DNA of 38,324 nt from Bacillota bacterium (GTDB lineage Bacteria; Bacillota; Clostridia; Lachnospirales; Lachnospiraceae): the NCBI GenBank assembly GCA_023421075.1, contig JAEZUM010000048.1, forward strand, positions 1 to 38,324, read 5' to 3'. Below are positions 6,616 to 14,717 of the stretch, piece after piece. The notes under the pieces are model-generated. The model was not told where the DNA came from. It saw nothing but the letters and a program-made list of their open reading frames with translations, and made no database searches. Within the stretch, counting starts at the first letter, position 1; each line of letters opens with the position of its first letter. Made by a program: the position numbers and the translations under genes.

Positions 6616-8319
6616 ATGGATAACAAAGACATGATAGAGGAAAATAAGTTGGAAACGAATGAAAAAGAAGTAGTTTCCAAGAATTTTATTGAAATGATTA
6701 TTGAAAAGGATCTGGAAGAGGGCAAGGTAAAGAATATTGTAACCAGATTTCCGCCAGAACCCAACGGATATCTTCATATCGGACATGCTAAGTCAATCCT
6801 TTTGAATTATGGTTTGGCTAAAAAATATGGCGGTAAATTCAATCTTCGTTTTGATGACACCAATCCGACCAAAGAGAAGACAGAGTTCGTTGATTCCATT
6901 ATCGAAGATGTAAAATGGATCGGCGGAGACTTTGAGGATCGTCTATTCTTTGCCTCCGACTATTTTGAGCAAATGTATGAAGCAGCGGTAAAGCTCATTA
7001 AGAAAGGGAAAGCTTTTGTGTGCGATCTCACAGCAGAGCAGATCAGAGAGTATCGTGGAACCTTAACGGAGCCAGGAAAGAATAGCCCGTATCGCGATCG
7101 AAGCATCGAAGATAATCTCAGCTTGTTCGAGGATATGAGAGCCGGTAAGTTTGCAGATGGCTCCAGAGTACTTCGCGCTAAGATTGATATGGCATCGCCC
7201 AATATTAATATGAGAGATCCGGTCATTTACCGCGTAGCGAATATCCCTCATCATAATACCGGTGATAAATGGTGTATTTATCCGATGTATGATTTTGCTC
7301 ATCCGATTGAGGATGCAATTGAAAGTGTGACTCACTCTATCTGTACTTTGGAATTTGAAGATCATCGTCCTCTATACGACTGGGTTGTAAGAGAATTAGA
7401 ATATGAGCTGCCACCAAAGCAGATTGAATTTGCGAAGATGTACCTTACCAATGTAATCACCGGTAAGCGTTATATTAAGAAGCTTGTAGAAGAGGGTATC
7501 GTAGACGGCTGGGATGACCCCAGACTGGTATCCATCAGTGCGCTTCGCCGAAGAGGCTTTACTCCCGAGTCCATTCAGATGTTCATGGAGCTCTGTGGTG
7601 TATCCAAAAGCCAAAGCTCAGTAGATTATGCGATGCTGGAATATTGTATCAGAGAAGATCTTAAACTGAAGAGACCCAGAATTATGGCTGTTCTGGATCC
7701 GATCAAGCTGATAGTTACCAATTATCCGGAGGGACAGATTGAGTATTTGGAAGCACCGATCAATCAAGAAAATGAGTCAATGGGTAACAGAACGGTTCCC
7801 TTTGGCAGAGAACTATATATTGAAAGGGACGATTTTATGATCGAGCCCCCCAAGAAGTATTTTCGTCTATTTCCGGGTAATGAGGTGCGTCTGATGAACG
7901 CTTACTTTGTAACCTGTCAGGATTATATTACAGATGCGGATGGTAACGTAACGGAAATCCATTGTACCTACGACCCTGAGACAAAGAGTGGTTCCGGGTT
8001 CAATGCGAGAAAAGTGAAAGGAACCATCCACTGGGTAGCAGCGGAGACTGCAGTGAAGGCTGAGGTTCGTCTTTATGAGAATATTGTGGATGAGGAAAAG
8101 GGTGTTTATAATGAGGACGGCAGCCTGAACCTGAATCCGAACTCAATCACAGTATTAAAAGATTGTTACATCGAGCCGAATATTGCGAGTGCCAAGGCTC
8201 CTGATAGCTTCCAATTCCTAAGACAAGGCTTTTTCTGTCTGGATAGCAAGGATTCTACACCGGACAAGCCGGTATTCAATCGTATCGTCTCTCTTAAGAG
8301 CTCATACAAACCGGAATAG
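6616..8319 (+). CDS. glnS: Glutaminyl-tRNA synthetase
   Basis: This cytoplasmic class I synthetase charges tRNA-Gln with glutamine. It has the GlnRS/GluRS motif PPEPNGYLHIGHAKS (HIGH at residues 54-57), FDDTNP, the GlnRS-type VDGWDDPR and SALRRRGFTPESI segments, and a C-terminal beta-barrel anticodon-binding region (about 350-565). The length of 567 aa is typical. An N-terminal extension of about 40 residues, rich in Glu and Lys, precedes the catalytic core. The KMSKS loop is degenerate, reading ITGKR (TGKR at 282-285) where E. coli GlnRS has VMSKR. An AGGAGG ribosome site six bases before ATG fixes the start. It is followed after 61 bases by the DUF2225 gene in the same direction. Confidence 0.95.
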   Translation: MDNKDMIEENKLETNEKEVVSKNFIEMIIEKDLEEGKVKNIVTRFPPEPNGYLHIGHAKSILLNYGLAKKYGGKFNLRFDDTNPTKEKTEFVDSIIEDVKWIGGDFEDRLFFASDYFEQMYEAAVKLIKKGKAFVCDLTAEQIREYRGTLTEPGKNSPYRDRSIEDNLSLFEDMRAGKFADGSRVLRAKIDMASPNINMRDPVIYRVANIPHHNTGDKWCIYPMYDFAHPIEDAIESVTHSICTLEFEDHRPLYDWVVRELEYELPPKQIEFAKMYLTNVITGKRYIKKLVEEGIVDGWDDPRLVSISALRRRGFTPESIQMFMELCGVSKSQSSVDYAMLEYCIREDLKLKRPRIMAVLDPIKLIVTNYPEGQIEYLEAPINQENESMGNRTVPFGRELYIERDDFMIEPPKKYFRLFPGNEVRLMNAYFVTCQDYITDADGNVTEIHCTYDPETKSGSGFNARKVKGTIHWVAAETAVKAEVRLYENIVDEEKGVYNEDGSLNLNPNSITVLKDCYIEPNIASAKAPDSFQFLRQGFFCLDSKDSTPDKPVFNRIVSLKSSYKPE

Positions 8320-8380
8320 TGTGAATGGAAGCTTTTGTTAATTTATTGTGATTTTTTCAAGAGAAATGGGGGAATAAGCA

Positions 8381-9226
8381 GTGGCAAATTTATTTTCTGG
8401 ATTAGAAGCATTTGGTCTGAATAATTTGGCTGGAATGGATATCTATGATGAGAAAGAAAAGGAATCGGAGCGTAAGACTTCGGTGGATGAGAAACCAGCA
8501 TTTTCAGAAGAAGATACTATTTTTGACAAAACCTTCACCTGTCCTGTATGCGATAAGGAATTTAAGTCAAAGATGGTGAAGTCCGGAAAGGTAAAGCTTC
8601 TGAATCTGGACGCGGATCTAAGACCGGTGTATCAATATATGGATCCACTGAAATATGACGCAATCGTTTGCCCTCATTGTGGTTTTGCAGCGTTAAATCG
8701 CTTCTTTAATTATGTAACCAATACGCAGGCAGGCTTAATAAAGACAACTATTTCCGCATCCTTTAAAGGGCTTAAGGAATCCGGTGGAGTATTTACTTAT
8801 GACGAGGCGATTGCAAGACATAAGCTTGCTTTAGTCAATTCGATTGTGAAGAAGGCAAAGACCTCGGAGCGCGCTTACACCTGTCTCAAGATTGCTTGGA
8901 TACTCCGAGGAAAGGCAGAGACACTCTCGAAGGATATTCCTGAATATAAGAAGTTAATCGGAGAGATGGAGCAAGAGGAGCTGGATTTTATCGCAAAAGC
9001 GTATATGGGCTTTGATGAGGCTTTCAGTAAAGAAACCTTCCCTATGTGTGGCATGGATGAGATAACAATGACCTTGCTGATGGCAGAATTGGCTAGAAAA
9101 ACCGGTAAATTAGACGATGCCAGTCGTTGGGTATCCAAGGTCCTAATCTCAAAAGACGCGAATGAACGAATCAAGCAAAAAGCGAGAGACATCAAGGATT
9201 TAATCAAGGATAGTAAATCTGTTTAA
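8381..9226 (+). CDS. DUF2225 family Cys-rich protein
   Basis: This 281-residue soluble protein has two Cys pairs near the N-terminus, FTCPVCDKEF and VCPHCGFAA, spaced about 45 residues apart as in a zinc ribbon. A helical region, probably TPR-like, makes up the rest (LARKTGKLDDASRWVSKVLI near the end). This is the DUF2225 family; its function is unknown to me. The start is GTG, with a GGGGGA ribosome site nine bases upstream. It lies between glnS and the DUF6062 gene, with a gap of only 16 bases to the latter, so those two are very likely cotranscribed. Confidence 0.85.
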   Translation: MANLFSGLEAFGLNNLAGMDIYDEKEKESERKTSVDEKPAFSEEDTIFDKTFTCPVCDKEFKSKMVKSGKVKLLNLDADLRPVYQYMDPLKYDAIVCPHCGFAALNRFFNYVTNTQAGLIKTTISASFKGLKESGGVFTYDEAIARHKLALVNSIVKKAKTSERAYTCLKIAWILRGKAETLSKDIPEYKKLIGEMEQEELDFIAKAYMGFDEAFSKETFPMCGMDEITMTLLMAELARKTGKLDDASRWVSKVLISKDANERIKQKARDIKDLIKDSKSV

Positions 9227-9242
9227 AAGGTAGGATAAAGTA

Positions 9243-9965
9243 TTGAAGGAAAAACTGTACACGATTCCTGTAAATGATGCATTTGAAGCAGATTCGGAAT
9301 GCCCTCTTTGTGCCATGAGAAAGCAGCTGGAGACGAATGCAATTGATTTTACCATGGGTCCAAGCTATATGGAGGATGACATTCGTGAAGCTACTTCGAG
9401 ACTGGGCTTCTGCGAAAAGCATCTCGAGCAGTTATATAAGAATCAGAATCGACTTGGCTTGGCCTTAATTCTAAAGACTCATATTGATAAGCTGGTGAGT
9501 GATGTTGAGAAACATACCCGCTCAGGAATTAAGTTGTCTTCCCCCTCCCTGTTTCGTAAGAAGGTGGAGGGAACTACTCCCGGAGTAATCAATTACCTTA
9601 GCGAACTGGAGCACACCTGCTTTGTATGTGATAAGGTTGACAATACCTTTGATCGGTATATCGCAACAATCTTCCACCTATACCATACGGAAGAAGCATT
9701 TCGTACGAAATTCAAGCAGTCGAAAGGCTTCTGTAACGGGCATTATAAGATATTATACGGTGCAGCACAGGAGTATCTGAACGGCGAGGAGTTAAACGGT
9801 TTTCTAAAGCTATTAAATGAATTGTATCTTGAGAATATGAAGCGTGTCAGAGATGACCTTGAATGGTTTATCAATAAATTCGATTATCGTTATGCGGACG
9901 AGCCTTGGAAGAATGCAAAGGATGCATTACCCAGAGCCATGCAGAAGACGAACAGTATTCTTTAG
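9243..9965 (+). CDS. DUF6062 family protein with duplicated Cys/His motifs
   Basis: This 240-residue soluble protein looks like an internal duplication. The first half has ECPLCAMRKQLE then GFCEKHLEQL; the second has HTCFVCDKVD then GFCNGHYKIL. This is a repeated C-x2-C ... F-C-x2-H pattern, suggesting two metal sites. It matches DUF6062 proteins, whose role is not known to me. The start is TTG with a weak AGG-type ribosome site. The gene follows the DUF2225 gene by 16 bases and ends before the strong terminator at 10062, so glnS-DUF2225-DUF6062 may be one transcript. Confidence 0.8.
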   Translation: MKEKLYTIPVNDAFEADSECPLCAMRKQLETNAIDFTMGPSYMEDDIREATSRLGFCEKHLEQLYKNQNRLGLALILKTHIDKLVSDVEKHTRSGIKLSSPSLFRKKVEGTTPGVINYLSELEHTCFVCDKVDNTFDRYIATIFHLYHTEEAFRTKFKQSKGFCNGHYKILYGAAQEYLNGEELNGFLKLLNELYLENMKRVRDDLEWFINKFDYRYADEPWKNAKDALPRAMQKTNSIL

Positions 9966-10061
9966 ACAAGCGGTTATGGTATATAATCCCTAGAATGGAA
10001 TATACTAGACTATATGATTGTGCTAACACATGATTCGTTTGTTGGTATAATAATACGAAGT

Positions 10062-10097
10062 AAAAAGTTATTACTATAAAGAGTAATAACTTTTTCT
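10062..10097 (+). terminator. Intrinsic terminator after the DUF6062 gene
   Basis: AAAAAGTTATTACT (10062-10075) pairs perfectly with AGTAATAACTTTTT (10082-10095) around a 6-base loop and ends in a T-run. Confidence 0.88.
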
Positions 10098-10128
10098 TTG
10101 GACTTTCCATTGTAGACCAAATAGTACC

Positions 10129-10165
10129 AATAGTTCAGACATGATATGCATGGCTGAGCTGTAAT
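10129..10165. repeat. Short relative of the AACAGTTCAGCCAT palindrome
   Basis: AGTTCAGACAT (10132-10142) and ATGGCTGAGCT (10150-10160) form an imperfect hairpin. Its arms match the 17-bp ends of the element at 4549-4692 (AACAGTTCAGCCATA / TATGGCTGAACTGTTAT) with a few changes and without the 110-base interior. It may be a minimal or decayed copy. Confidence 0.5.
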
Positions 10166-10254
10166 AAAAACGAGATAAAATGAGATATAAATAGAAAACA
10201 GGAGCATTTGTGAGAAATTATTAAATTTGCTACGATTTTTAAATGGAAACGAAG

Positions 10255-10283
10255 TTGCATATTAAGGGCAAATTTACTAATAT
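10255..10283 (+). promoter_or_regulatory. groESL promoter
   Basis: TTGCAT (10255-10260), a 17-base spacer and TAATAT (10278-10283) place the start of transcription immediately before the CIRCE element, the usual layout for HrcA repression. Confidence 0.65.
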
Positions 10284-10293
10284 ATAAATCAGA

Positions 10294-10320
10294 TTAGCAC
10301 TCAATTTAGTAGAGTGCTAA
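10294..10320 (+). promoter_or_regulatory. CIRCE element (HrcA operator)
   Basis: TTAGCACTC (10294-10302), nine bases, then GAGTGCTAA (10312-10320) is an exact match to the CIRCE consensus, the binding site of the heat-shock repressor HrcA. It lies 66 bases before groES. hrcA itself is not in the window. Confidence 0.97.
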
Positions 10321-10385
10321 TAATCTCTAAGTAGAAGGCATTGCCGAGCAATGTTAGAACTAATTTTTGAAGGAGGAATAAAGAA

Positions 10386-10673
10386 ATGAAACTTGTACCA
10401 TTAGGAGATAAGGTAGTATTAAAGCAATTAGTTGCTGAAGAGACAACGAAGTCCGGTATCGTGTTACCCGGTCAGGCGAAGGAAAAACCCCAGCAGGCTC
10501 AGGTAATCGCAGTTGGACCCGGCGGAATGGTTGACGGGAAAGAGATCACGATGCAAGTTAAGGTTGGTGACAAGGTTATTTATTCTAAATATGCCGGAAC
10601 CGAAGTAAAGCTTGAGGATGAAGAATTCATTATCGTGAAGCAAAATGATATCGTAGCTATCGTAGAAGACTAA
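10386..10673 (+). CDS. groES: Co-chaperonin GroES (Hsp10)
   Basis: This 95-residue protein forms the heptameric lid that caps GroEL. The family pattern is complete: MKLVPLGDKVVLK at the start, the mobile loop EETTKSGIVLPG that contacts GroEL, VIAVGPGG, VKVGDKVIYSKYAGTEVK and the C-terminal IVKQNDIVAIVE. An AAGGAGGAATAAAG ribosome site precedes the ATG. groEL starts 20 bases after the stop, forming the standard bicistronic operon behind CIRCE. Confidence 0.98.
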   Translation: MKLVPLGDKVVLKQLVAEETTKSGIVLPGQAKEKPQQAQVIAVGPGGMVDGKEITMQVKVGDKVIYSKYAGTEVKLEDEEFIIVKQNDIVAIVED

Positions 10674-10693
10674 GAAGAAGGAGAGATATTACC

Positions 10694-12316
10694 ATGGCAA
10701 AGGAAATTAAATACGGCGCAGAGGCTAGAGCAGCGCTTGAAATTGGTGCTAATAAATTAGCAAATACAGTTAAGGTTACCCTTGGTCCTAAGGGCAGAAA
10801 TGTTGTTCTTGACAAATCCTTCGGAGCACCGCTGATTACTAACGACGGTGTTACCATTGCAAAGGAAATTGAACTAGATGATCCTTTTGAGAACATGGGC
10901 GCACAGCTCGTGAAAGAAGTTGCAACCAAGACCAATGATGTAGCAGGTGATGGCACAACAACCGCTACTGTTCTTGCACAAGCAATGATCACCGAAGGAA
11001 TTAAGAACTTAGCAGCCGGTGCGAATCCGATTATCTTAAGAAGAGGTATGAAGAAGGCTACGGATGTGGCTGTTGATTCCATCTTGAAGATGAGCTCAAC
11101 CTTAAAGGGTAAAGAGCAGATCGCAAGAGTTGCGGCAATCTCTGCAGGCGATGATGAGGTTGGCCAGTTAGTTGCTGATGCTATGGAGAAGGTTTCTAAC
11201 GATGGCGTAATCACTATCGAAGAGTCCAAAACCATGAAGACGGAGCTTGACTTAGTAGAAGGTATGCAATTTGATCGTGGATACGTTTCCGCATATATGT
11301 GTACCGATATGGATAAGATGGAAGCGAACTTAGATAATCCTTATATCCTGATTACTGATAAGAAGATTTCCAACATTCAGGAAATCTTACCCGTTCTGGA
11401 GCAGATCGTTCAGACCGGTGCTAGATTATTAATTATCGCTGAAGATGTTGAGGGTGAGGCTCTTACTACTTTAGTACTTAATAAATTAAGAGGAACCTTT
11501 ACTGCAGTTGCTGTTAAGGCTCCCGGTTATGGAGACAGAAGAAAAGCTATGCTTCAGGATATCGCGATCTTAACCGGTGGTACCGTAATCTCCGATGAAC
11601 TTGGTCTTGACCTGAAGGAAGCAACCTTAGAGCAGTTAGGCCGTGCGAAGAGTGTTAAGGTTCAGAAGGAAAATACCATCATCGTTGACGGTGAAGGCGA
11701 AAAGAATGATATTTCTCAGAGAATCGCTCAGATCAAGGCTCAGATTGAAGAGACTACCTCTGAATTTGATAAAGAGAAGTTACAAGAAAGACTTGCGAAG
11801 CTTGCAGGGGGTGTTGCAGTAATTCGCGTTGGTGCAGCTACCGAGACAGAGATGAAGGAAAATAAGCTTCGTATGGAAGATGCTCTCGCAGCAACCAGAG
11901 CAGCCGTAGAAGAAGGTATTGTTGCAGGTGGTGGTTCTGCTTACATTCATGCTTCCAAGGAAGTTGCTAAATTTGCAGAGAGCTTAACCGGTGACGAGAA
12001 GACCGGTGCTAATATCATCCTTAAGGCTCTGGAGGCTCCTTTATTCAGCATCGTTTACAATGCCGGTATGGAAGGTGCGGTAGTAATCAGCAAGGTTAAG
12101 GAAAGCAAGACCGGTATCGGCTTTGATGTATTGGCTGAGTCCTATGTAGATATGGTAGAAGCTGGAATTCTTGATCCCACTAAGGTTACAAGAAGCGCAC
12201 TTCAGAATGCTACCAGTGTTGCATCTACCTTATTAACTACAGAGTCTGTTGTAGCTAATATTAAGAGCAATGAACCCGCAATGCCTGCAGGTGCCGGCGG
12301 AATGGGCATGATGTAA
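10694..12316 (+). CDS. groEL: Chaperonin GroEL (Hsp60)
   Basis: This 540-residue subunit of the double-ring ATP-driven protein-folding chamber carries the expected landmarks: VTLGPKGRNVVLD near residue 30, the ATP-binding segment DVAGDGTTTATVLAQ near 80-95, the apical domain in the middle, KLAGGVAVIRVGAATE near 375, and a Gly/Met-rich tail ending GGMGMM. An AAGGAGAG ribosome site fixes the start. It is the second gene of the CIRCE-controlled operon and is followed by a clear terminator. No truncation or unusual feature is seen. Confidence 0.99.
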   Translation: MAKEIKYGAEARAALEIGANKLANTVKVTLGPKGRNVVLDKSFGAPLITNDGVTIAKEIELDDPFENMGAQLVKEVATKTNDVAGDGTTTATVLAQAMITEGIKNLAAGANPIILRRGMKKATDVAVDSILKMSSTLKGKEQIARVAAISAGDDEVGQLVADAMEKVSNDGVITIEESKTMKTELDLVEGMQFDRGYVSAYMCTDMDKMEANLDNPYILITDKKISNIQEILPVLEQIVQTGARLLIIAEDVEGEALTTLVLNKLRGTFTAVAVKAPGYGDRRKAMLQDIAILTGGTVISDELGLDLKEATLEQLGRAKSVKVQKENTIIVDGEGEKNDISQRIAQIKAQIEETTSEFDKEKLQERLAKLAGGVAVIRVGAATETEMKENKLRMEDALAATRAAVEEGIVAGGGSAYIHASKEVAKFAESLTGDEKTGANIILKALEAPLFSIVYNAGMEGAVVISKVKESKTGIGFDVLAESYVDMVEAGILDPTKVTRSALQNATSVASTLLTTESVVANIKSNEPAMPAGAGGMGMM

Positions 12317-12350
12317 TTACAATTTTGTAATAAAATAATGAACGTGATCT

Positions 12351-12378
12351 GGGGGTGTTGTATAAACACCCCCTTTTT
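12351..12378 (+). terminator. Terminator of the groESL operon
   Basis: GGGGGTGTT (12351-12359) and AACACCCCC (12365-12373) form a GC-rich 9-bp stem with a 5-base loop, followed by five T residues. Confidence 0.92.
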
Positions 12379-12477
12379 GTGTTGTTACTTTAGAACGAAC
12401 CTATGTTGATGGGTATGGCTCCCCATTAATTTTTGTCATTTTTAACTGGAAGTCCATAGATATTTATGGAAATCATA

Positions 12478-12506
12478 TGGAAAATTCTATATTAATGGTT
12501 TATAAT
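12478..12506 (+). promoter_or_regulatory. Candidate promoter of the YciI-like gene
   Basis: TGGAAA (12478-12483), a 17-base spacer and consensus TATAAT (12501-12506) lie 54 bases before the start codon. Confidence 0.55.
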
Positions 12507-12559
12507 ACCAGTAGTTAGGGTAATGTTAATAAAGCTTCTTCTAACATGGAGGTATCATT

Positions 12560-12835
12560 ATGACTTTTGTTTACTTAATGAAAAATCAACAACCGCTCAA
12601 TGAAGCCTTAGTTAAGAGCCATGTGGAGCATCTGAGAGCCCTGGACACGCAAGGAAGGCTAATTCTTTGCGGACCCTTTCAGGATTATCCGGGTGGGATG
12701 GTTGTTTTCTCAGCAGACGATAGGAAGGAAGCAATCGCGACCGCAGAATCGGATCCGTTTATTGCCTCCGGGTGTAAAACCTATGAATTAAGAACGCTTG
12801 AGTTGGCCAACGAGGATAATAATTATTTGCTCTAG
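12560..12835 (+). CDS. YciI-like protein
   Basis: This is a 91-residue small soluble protein of the YciI fold (dimeric alpha-beta barrel related to ferredoxin-like proteins). The family's SHVEHLRALDTQGRLILCGPF stretch gives the conserved His and Asp of the putative active site, followed by GGMVVFSADDRKEA and SDPFIASG. YciI proteins are generally of unknown substrate, so no reaction is assigned. A GGAGG ribosome site precedes ATG. The membrane protein gene follows after 54 bases in the same direction. Confidence 0.85.
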   Translation: MTFVYLMKNQQPLNEALVKSHVEHLRALDTQGRLILCGPFQDYPGGMVVFSADDRKEAIATAESDPFIASGCKTYELRTLELANEDNNYLL

Positions 12836-12889
12836 ATCCGACAGTAGATAATAATCCTTAGTTAGTTTGAGAAAAGAAGGTGTATATCT

Positions 12890-13315
12890 ATGAAGAATAA
12901 ACAGAAGCTTGTAAAATATCTTCCGGTTATCCTAGATGCTTGCTTCATCATTATTGCATATTTTCTGGCATATTACTTGAGATTCTATAGACCGATCTTT
13001 CGGGAAGAGTTGGGCTATTATTATCCCCTCAGTCGGTACGTAAGCTTCCTACTTTATATCGTTGTGATCGATCTGATCATCTATCATGTGTTCCGATTAT
13101 ATTCTGCGAAGGTGGAAGGACGATTATGGAAAAGGATAGTATCGCTGACACTGGCTAATCTTGTGGGAATGATACTATTCATATCCATACTATATTTTTG
13201 GAAGGAAAATAATATATCTCGCATGTTCTTGCTACTATTTCTTGTTATTAATATAGCACTGGGTATTGCGTCAAGAATGGTGATGGAGTATACACTAAAG
13301 AGAAAACAGAAATGA
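12890..13315 (+). CDS. Stand-alone four-helix membrane domain like the N-terminus of polyprenyl sugar-phosphotransferases
   Basis: This 141-residue protein has about four hydrophobic segments (near residues 10-28, 48-68, 87-107 and 112-132). The sequence style (ILDACFIIIAYFLAYYLRFY, then YHVFRLYSAKVEGRLW and ANLVGMILFISILYF) closely resembles the N-terminal membrane region of WbaP/CapD-type exopolysaccharide enzymes. The catalytic cytosolic domain is absent. After the stop, none of the three forward frames continues it, so this is not a simple frameshift. It may be a separate regulatory or scaffolding membrane protein or a stable remnant. A ribosome site (GAAGGTG) and a terminator after it suggest a functional gene. 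Confidence 0.65.
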   Translation: MKNKQKLVKYLPVILDACFIIIAYFLAYYLRFYRPIFREELGYYYPLSRYVSFLLYIVVIDLIIYHVFRLYSAKVEGRLWKRIVSLTLANLVGMILFISILYFWKENNISRMFLLLFLVINIALGIASRMVMEYTLKRKQK

Positions 13316-13389
13316 GTAATACTATCCGGGATACTAAGAGATTGGTTGTATAGAGTGATTAAAGGATTGATAATATTATATTGGAGGGT

Positions 13390-13420
13390 AGGAGAGCTTG
13401 CATAAGCTCTCCTGCTTTAT
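13390..13420. terminator. Terminator between convergent genes
   Basis: AGGAGAGCTT (13390-13399) and AAGCTCTCCT (13404-13413) form a perfect 10-bp stem with a 4-base loop, followed by a short T-containing tail (GCTTTAT). It separates the plus-strand membrane gene from the minus-strand reductase. Confidence 0.75.
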
Positions 13421-13445
13421 ATATGATACATGAAACGTTACGAAG

Positions 13446-14579
13446 CTAACTTGCTTGAATTGCATCAAATTCAAGCTGTACAATCTTTAGGTCCTCTCGT
13501 ATGCGCAGCTTCTGAGGGCAGGCTTCTTCACATTGACCGCATTCGATGCAATTCTTAGCTTTCTTTGCCTCCTCAAAGTTGAAGGTCCATTGCCATTTCA
13601 TCTCTCCTCGATTCTCGTATCTTCCGTAATCATTCCATAAGCTAAAGCTTCTTGGAATATCTACGCCCGCCGGACAGGGCATACAGTAGGAGCAACCGGT
13701 ACAACCGTTTTTAACTCGGTTTCTGAGGATATTAGCTACGGCTTCGATAGCGTCATATTCCGCTTTGTTAAGTGGCTGGAATTCGCTAAGGGTATCCAGA
13801 TTATCCTTAACCTGCTCCATATCAGACATTCCGCTCAATATTACCTTCACGTTCGTAAGAGAAGCCACCCAGCGGATTGCCCAGGAAGCAGGAGTCTTAC
13901 CAGGATGGATTTCATCAAAGATCGGTACTGCAGTGGGAGGAAGCTTCGCGATAGAACCACCCTTTACCGGTTCCATTACGATAATGGGAACACCTAATTG
14001 TGTAGCCAACTGATAGCCTCGGATACCGGCCTGAAGCTCTGTATCCATGTAGTTCAGTTGGATCTGACAGAAGTCCCAGCTCCGATATTTTATGATATAC
14101 TCAAAAGACTCATATTCATCATGGAAGGAAAAACCCAGATATCTTATCTTTCCCTCCGCTTTTAATTGATCCATGAATTCCAGAATGCCCAGACTTACCA
14201 TTTTATCAAAGCTTTCCCGGTTAAAGGAGTGAAGCAGATAGAAGTCTATATAGCTCTTATTTAATCGATTCAGCTGCTCCTCAAAGATCCGTTTTGCATC
14301 TTCTACGGAATTAACATCCCAGATCGGTAATTTAGTGGCAAGATAATAGGTGCTGCGGTCATATTGATCAAGAAACCTACCGGTGAATTCTTCACTTTTC
14401 CCCCCGTGATATACATAAGCGGTATCGTAATAATTCACACCGCTACGGTATGCAGTAGCCAGCATTTCCATCGAACGCTCTTCATCGATATTCCCCTCTT
14501 GATTCAAGGGGAAGCGCATACATCCAAAGCCAAGTAAGGATGTTTGTATTCCTAATTTCTCAAAACTACGATATTCCAT
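13446..14579 (-). CDS. Aldo/keto reductase with C-terminal 4Fe-4S ferredoxin-type domain
   Basis: The first 280 residues form an aldo/keto reductase barrel: MEYRSFEKLGIQTSLLGFG at the start, YYDTAYVYHGG with the catalytic Asp and Tyr, LATKLP with the Lys, and FYLLHSF with the His. The last 90 residues add Fe-S motifs, CTGCSYCMPCPAG and CIECGQCEEACPQ, typical of the clostridial AKR subfamily. It is probably an NAD(P)H-dependent oxidoreductase; the substrate is unknown. An ATG five codons upstream (14594) is part of the GGAGGC ribosome site, so 14579 is preferred. It is divergent from a MocR-type regulator gene with a palindrome between them, suggesting control by it. Confidence 0.9.
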   Translation of the reverse strand: MEYRSFEKLGIQTSLLGFGCMRFPLNQEGNIDEERSMEMLATAYRSGVNYYDTAYVYHGGKSEEFTGRFLDQYDRSTYYLATKLPIWDVNSVEDAKRIFEEQLNRLNKSYIDFYLLHSFNRESFDKMVSLGILEFMDQLKAEGKIRYLGFSFHDEYESFEYIIKYRSWDFCQIQLNYMDTELQAGIRGYQLATQLGVPIIVMEPVKGGSIAKLPPTAVPIFDEIHPGKTPASWAIRWVASLTNVKVILSGMSDMEQVKDNLDTLSEFQPLNKAEYDAIEAVANILRNRVKNGCTGCSYCMPCPAGVDIPRSFSLWNDYGRYENRGEMKWQWTFNFEEAKKAKNCIECGQCEEACPQKLRIREDLKIVQLEFDAIQAS

Positions 14580-14652
14580 AATATTGCCTCCCATTTACGC
14601 ATTTGATTTAGGTATTGATTGCCAGTTTTATACTCTTATTATATAATTAAAA

Positions 14653-14672
14653 TTGATACTTAAAAGTACCAA
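14653..14672. promoter_or_regulatory. Candidate operator between the reductase and MocR genes
   Basis: TTGATACTTAAAAGTACCAA is a 20-base palindrome with one mismatched pair, centred in the divergent intergenic space. The half-site ACCAAT (14668-14673) recurs in direct orientation at 14693-14698, 25 bases further on. Paired direct repeats suit MocR/PdxR proteins, which bind as head-to-tail domain-swapped dimers. Confidence 0.5.
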
Positions 14673-14717
14673 TATTAATAAATAATTTAGGAACCAATTA
14701 TGGTGAGGGGGAAGAGC

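Noticed and set aside
10657..11235. 192-codon minus-strand frame opposite groEL
   Set aside because: It is antisense to a strongly coding gene, has no ribosome site and reads as low-complexity Ser/Ala/Val typical of a shadow frame.
12890..13445. Frameshifted full-length sugar-phosphotransferase
   Set aside because: None of the three forward frames after 13315 continues with a catalytic domain; a terminator and a convergent gene follow.
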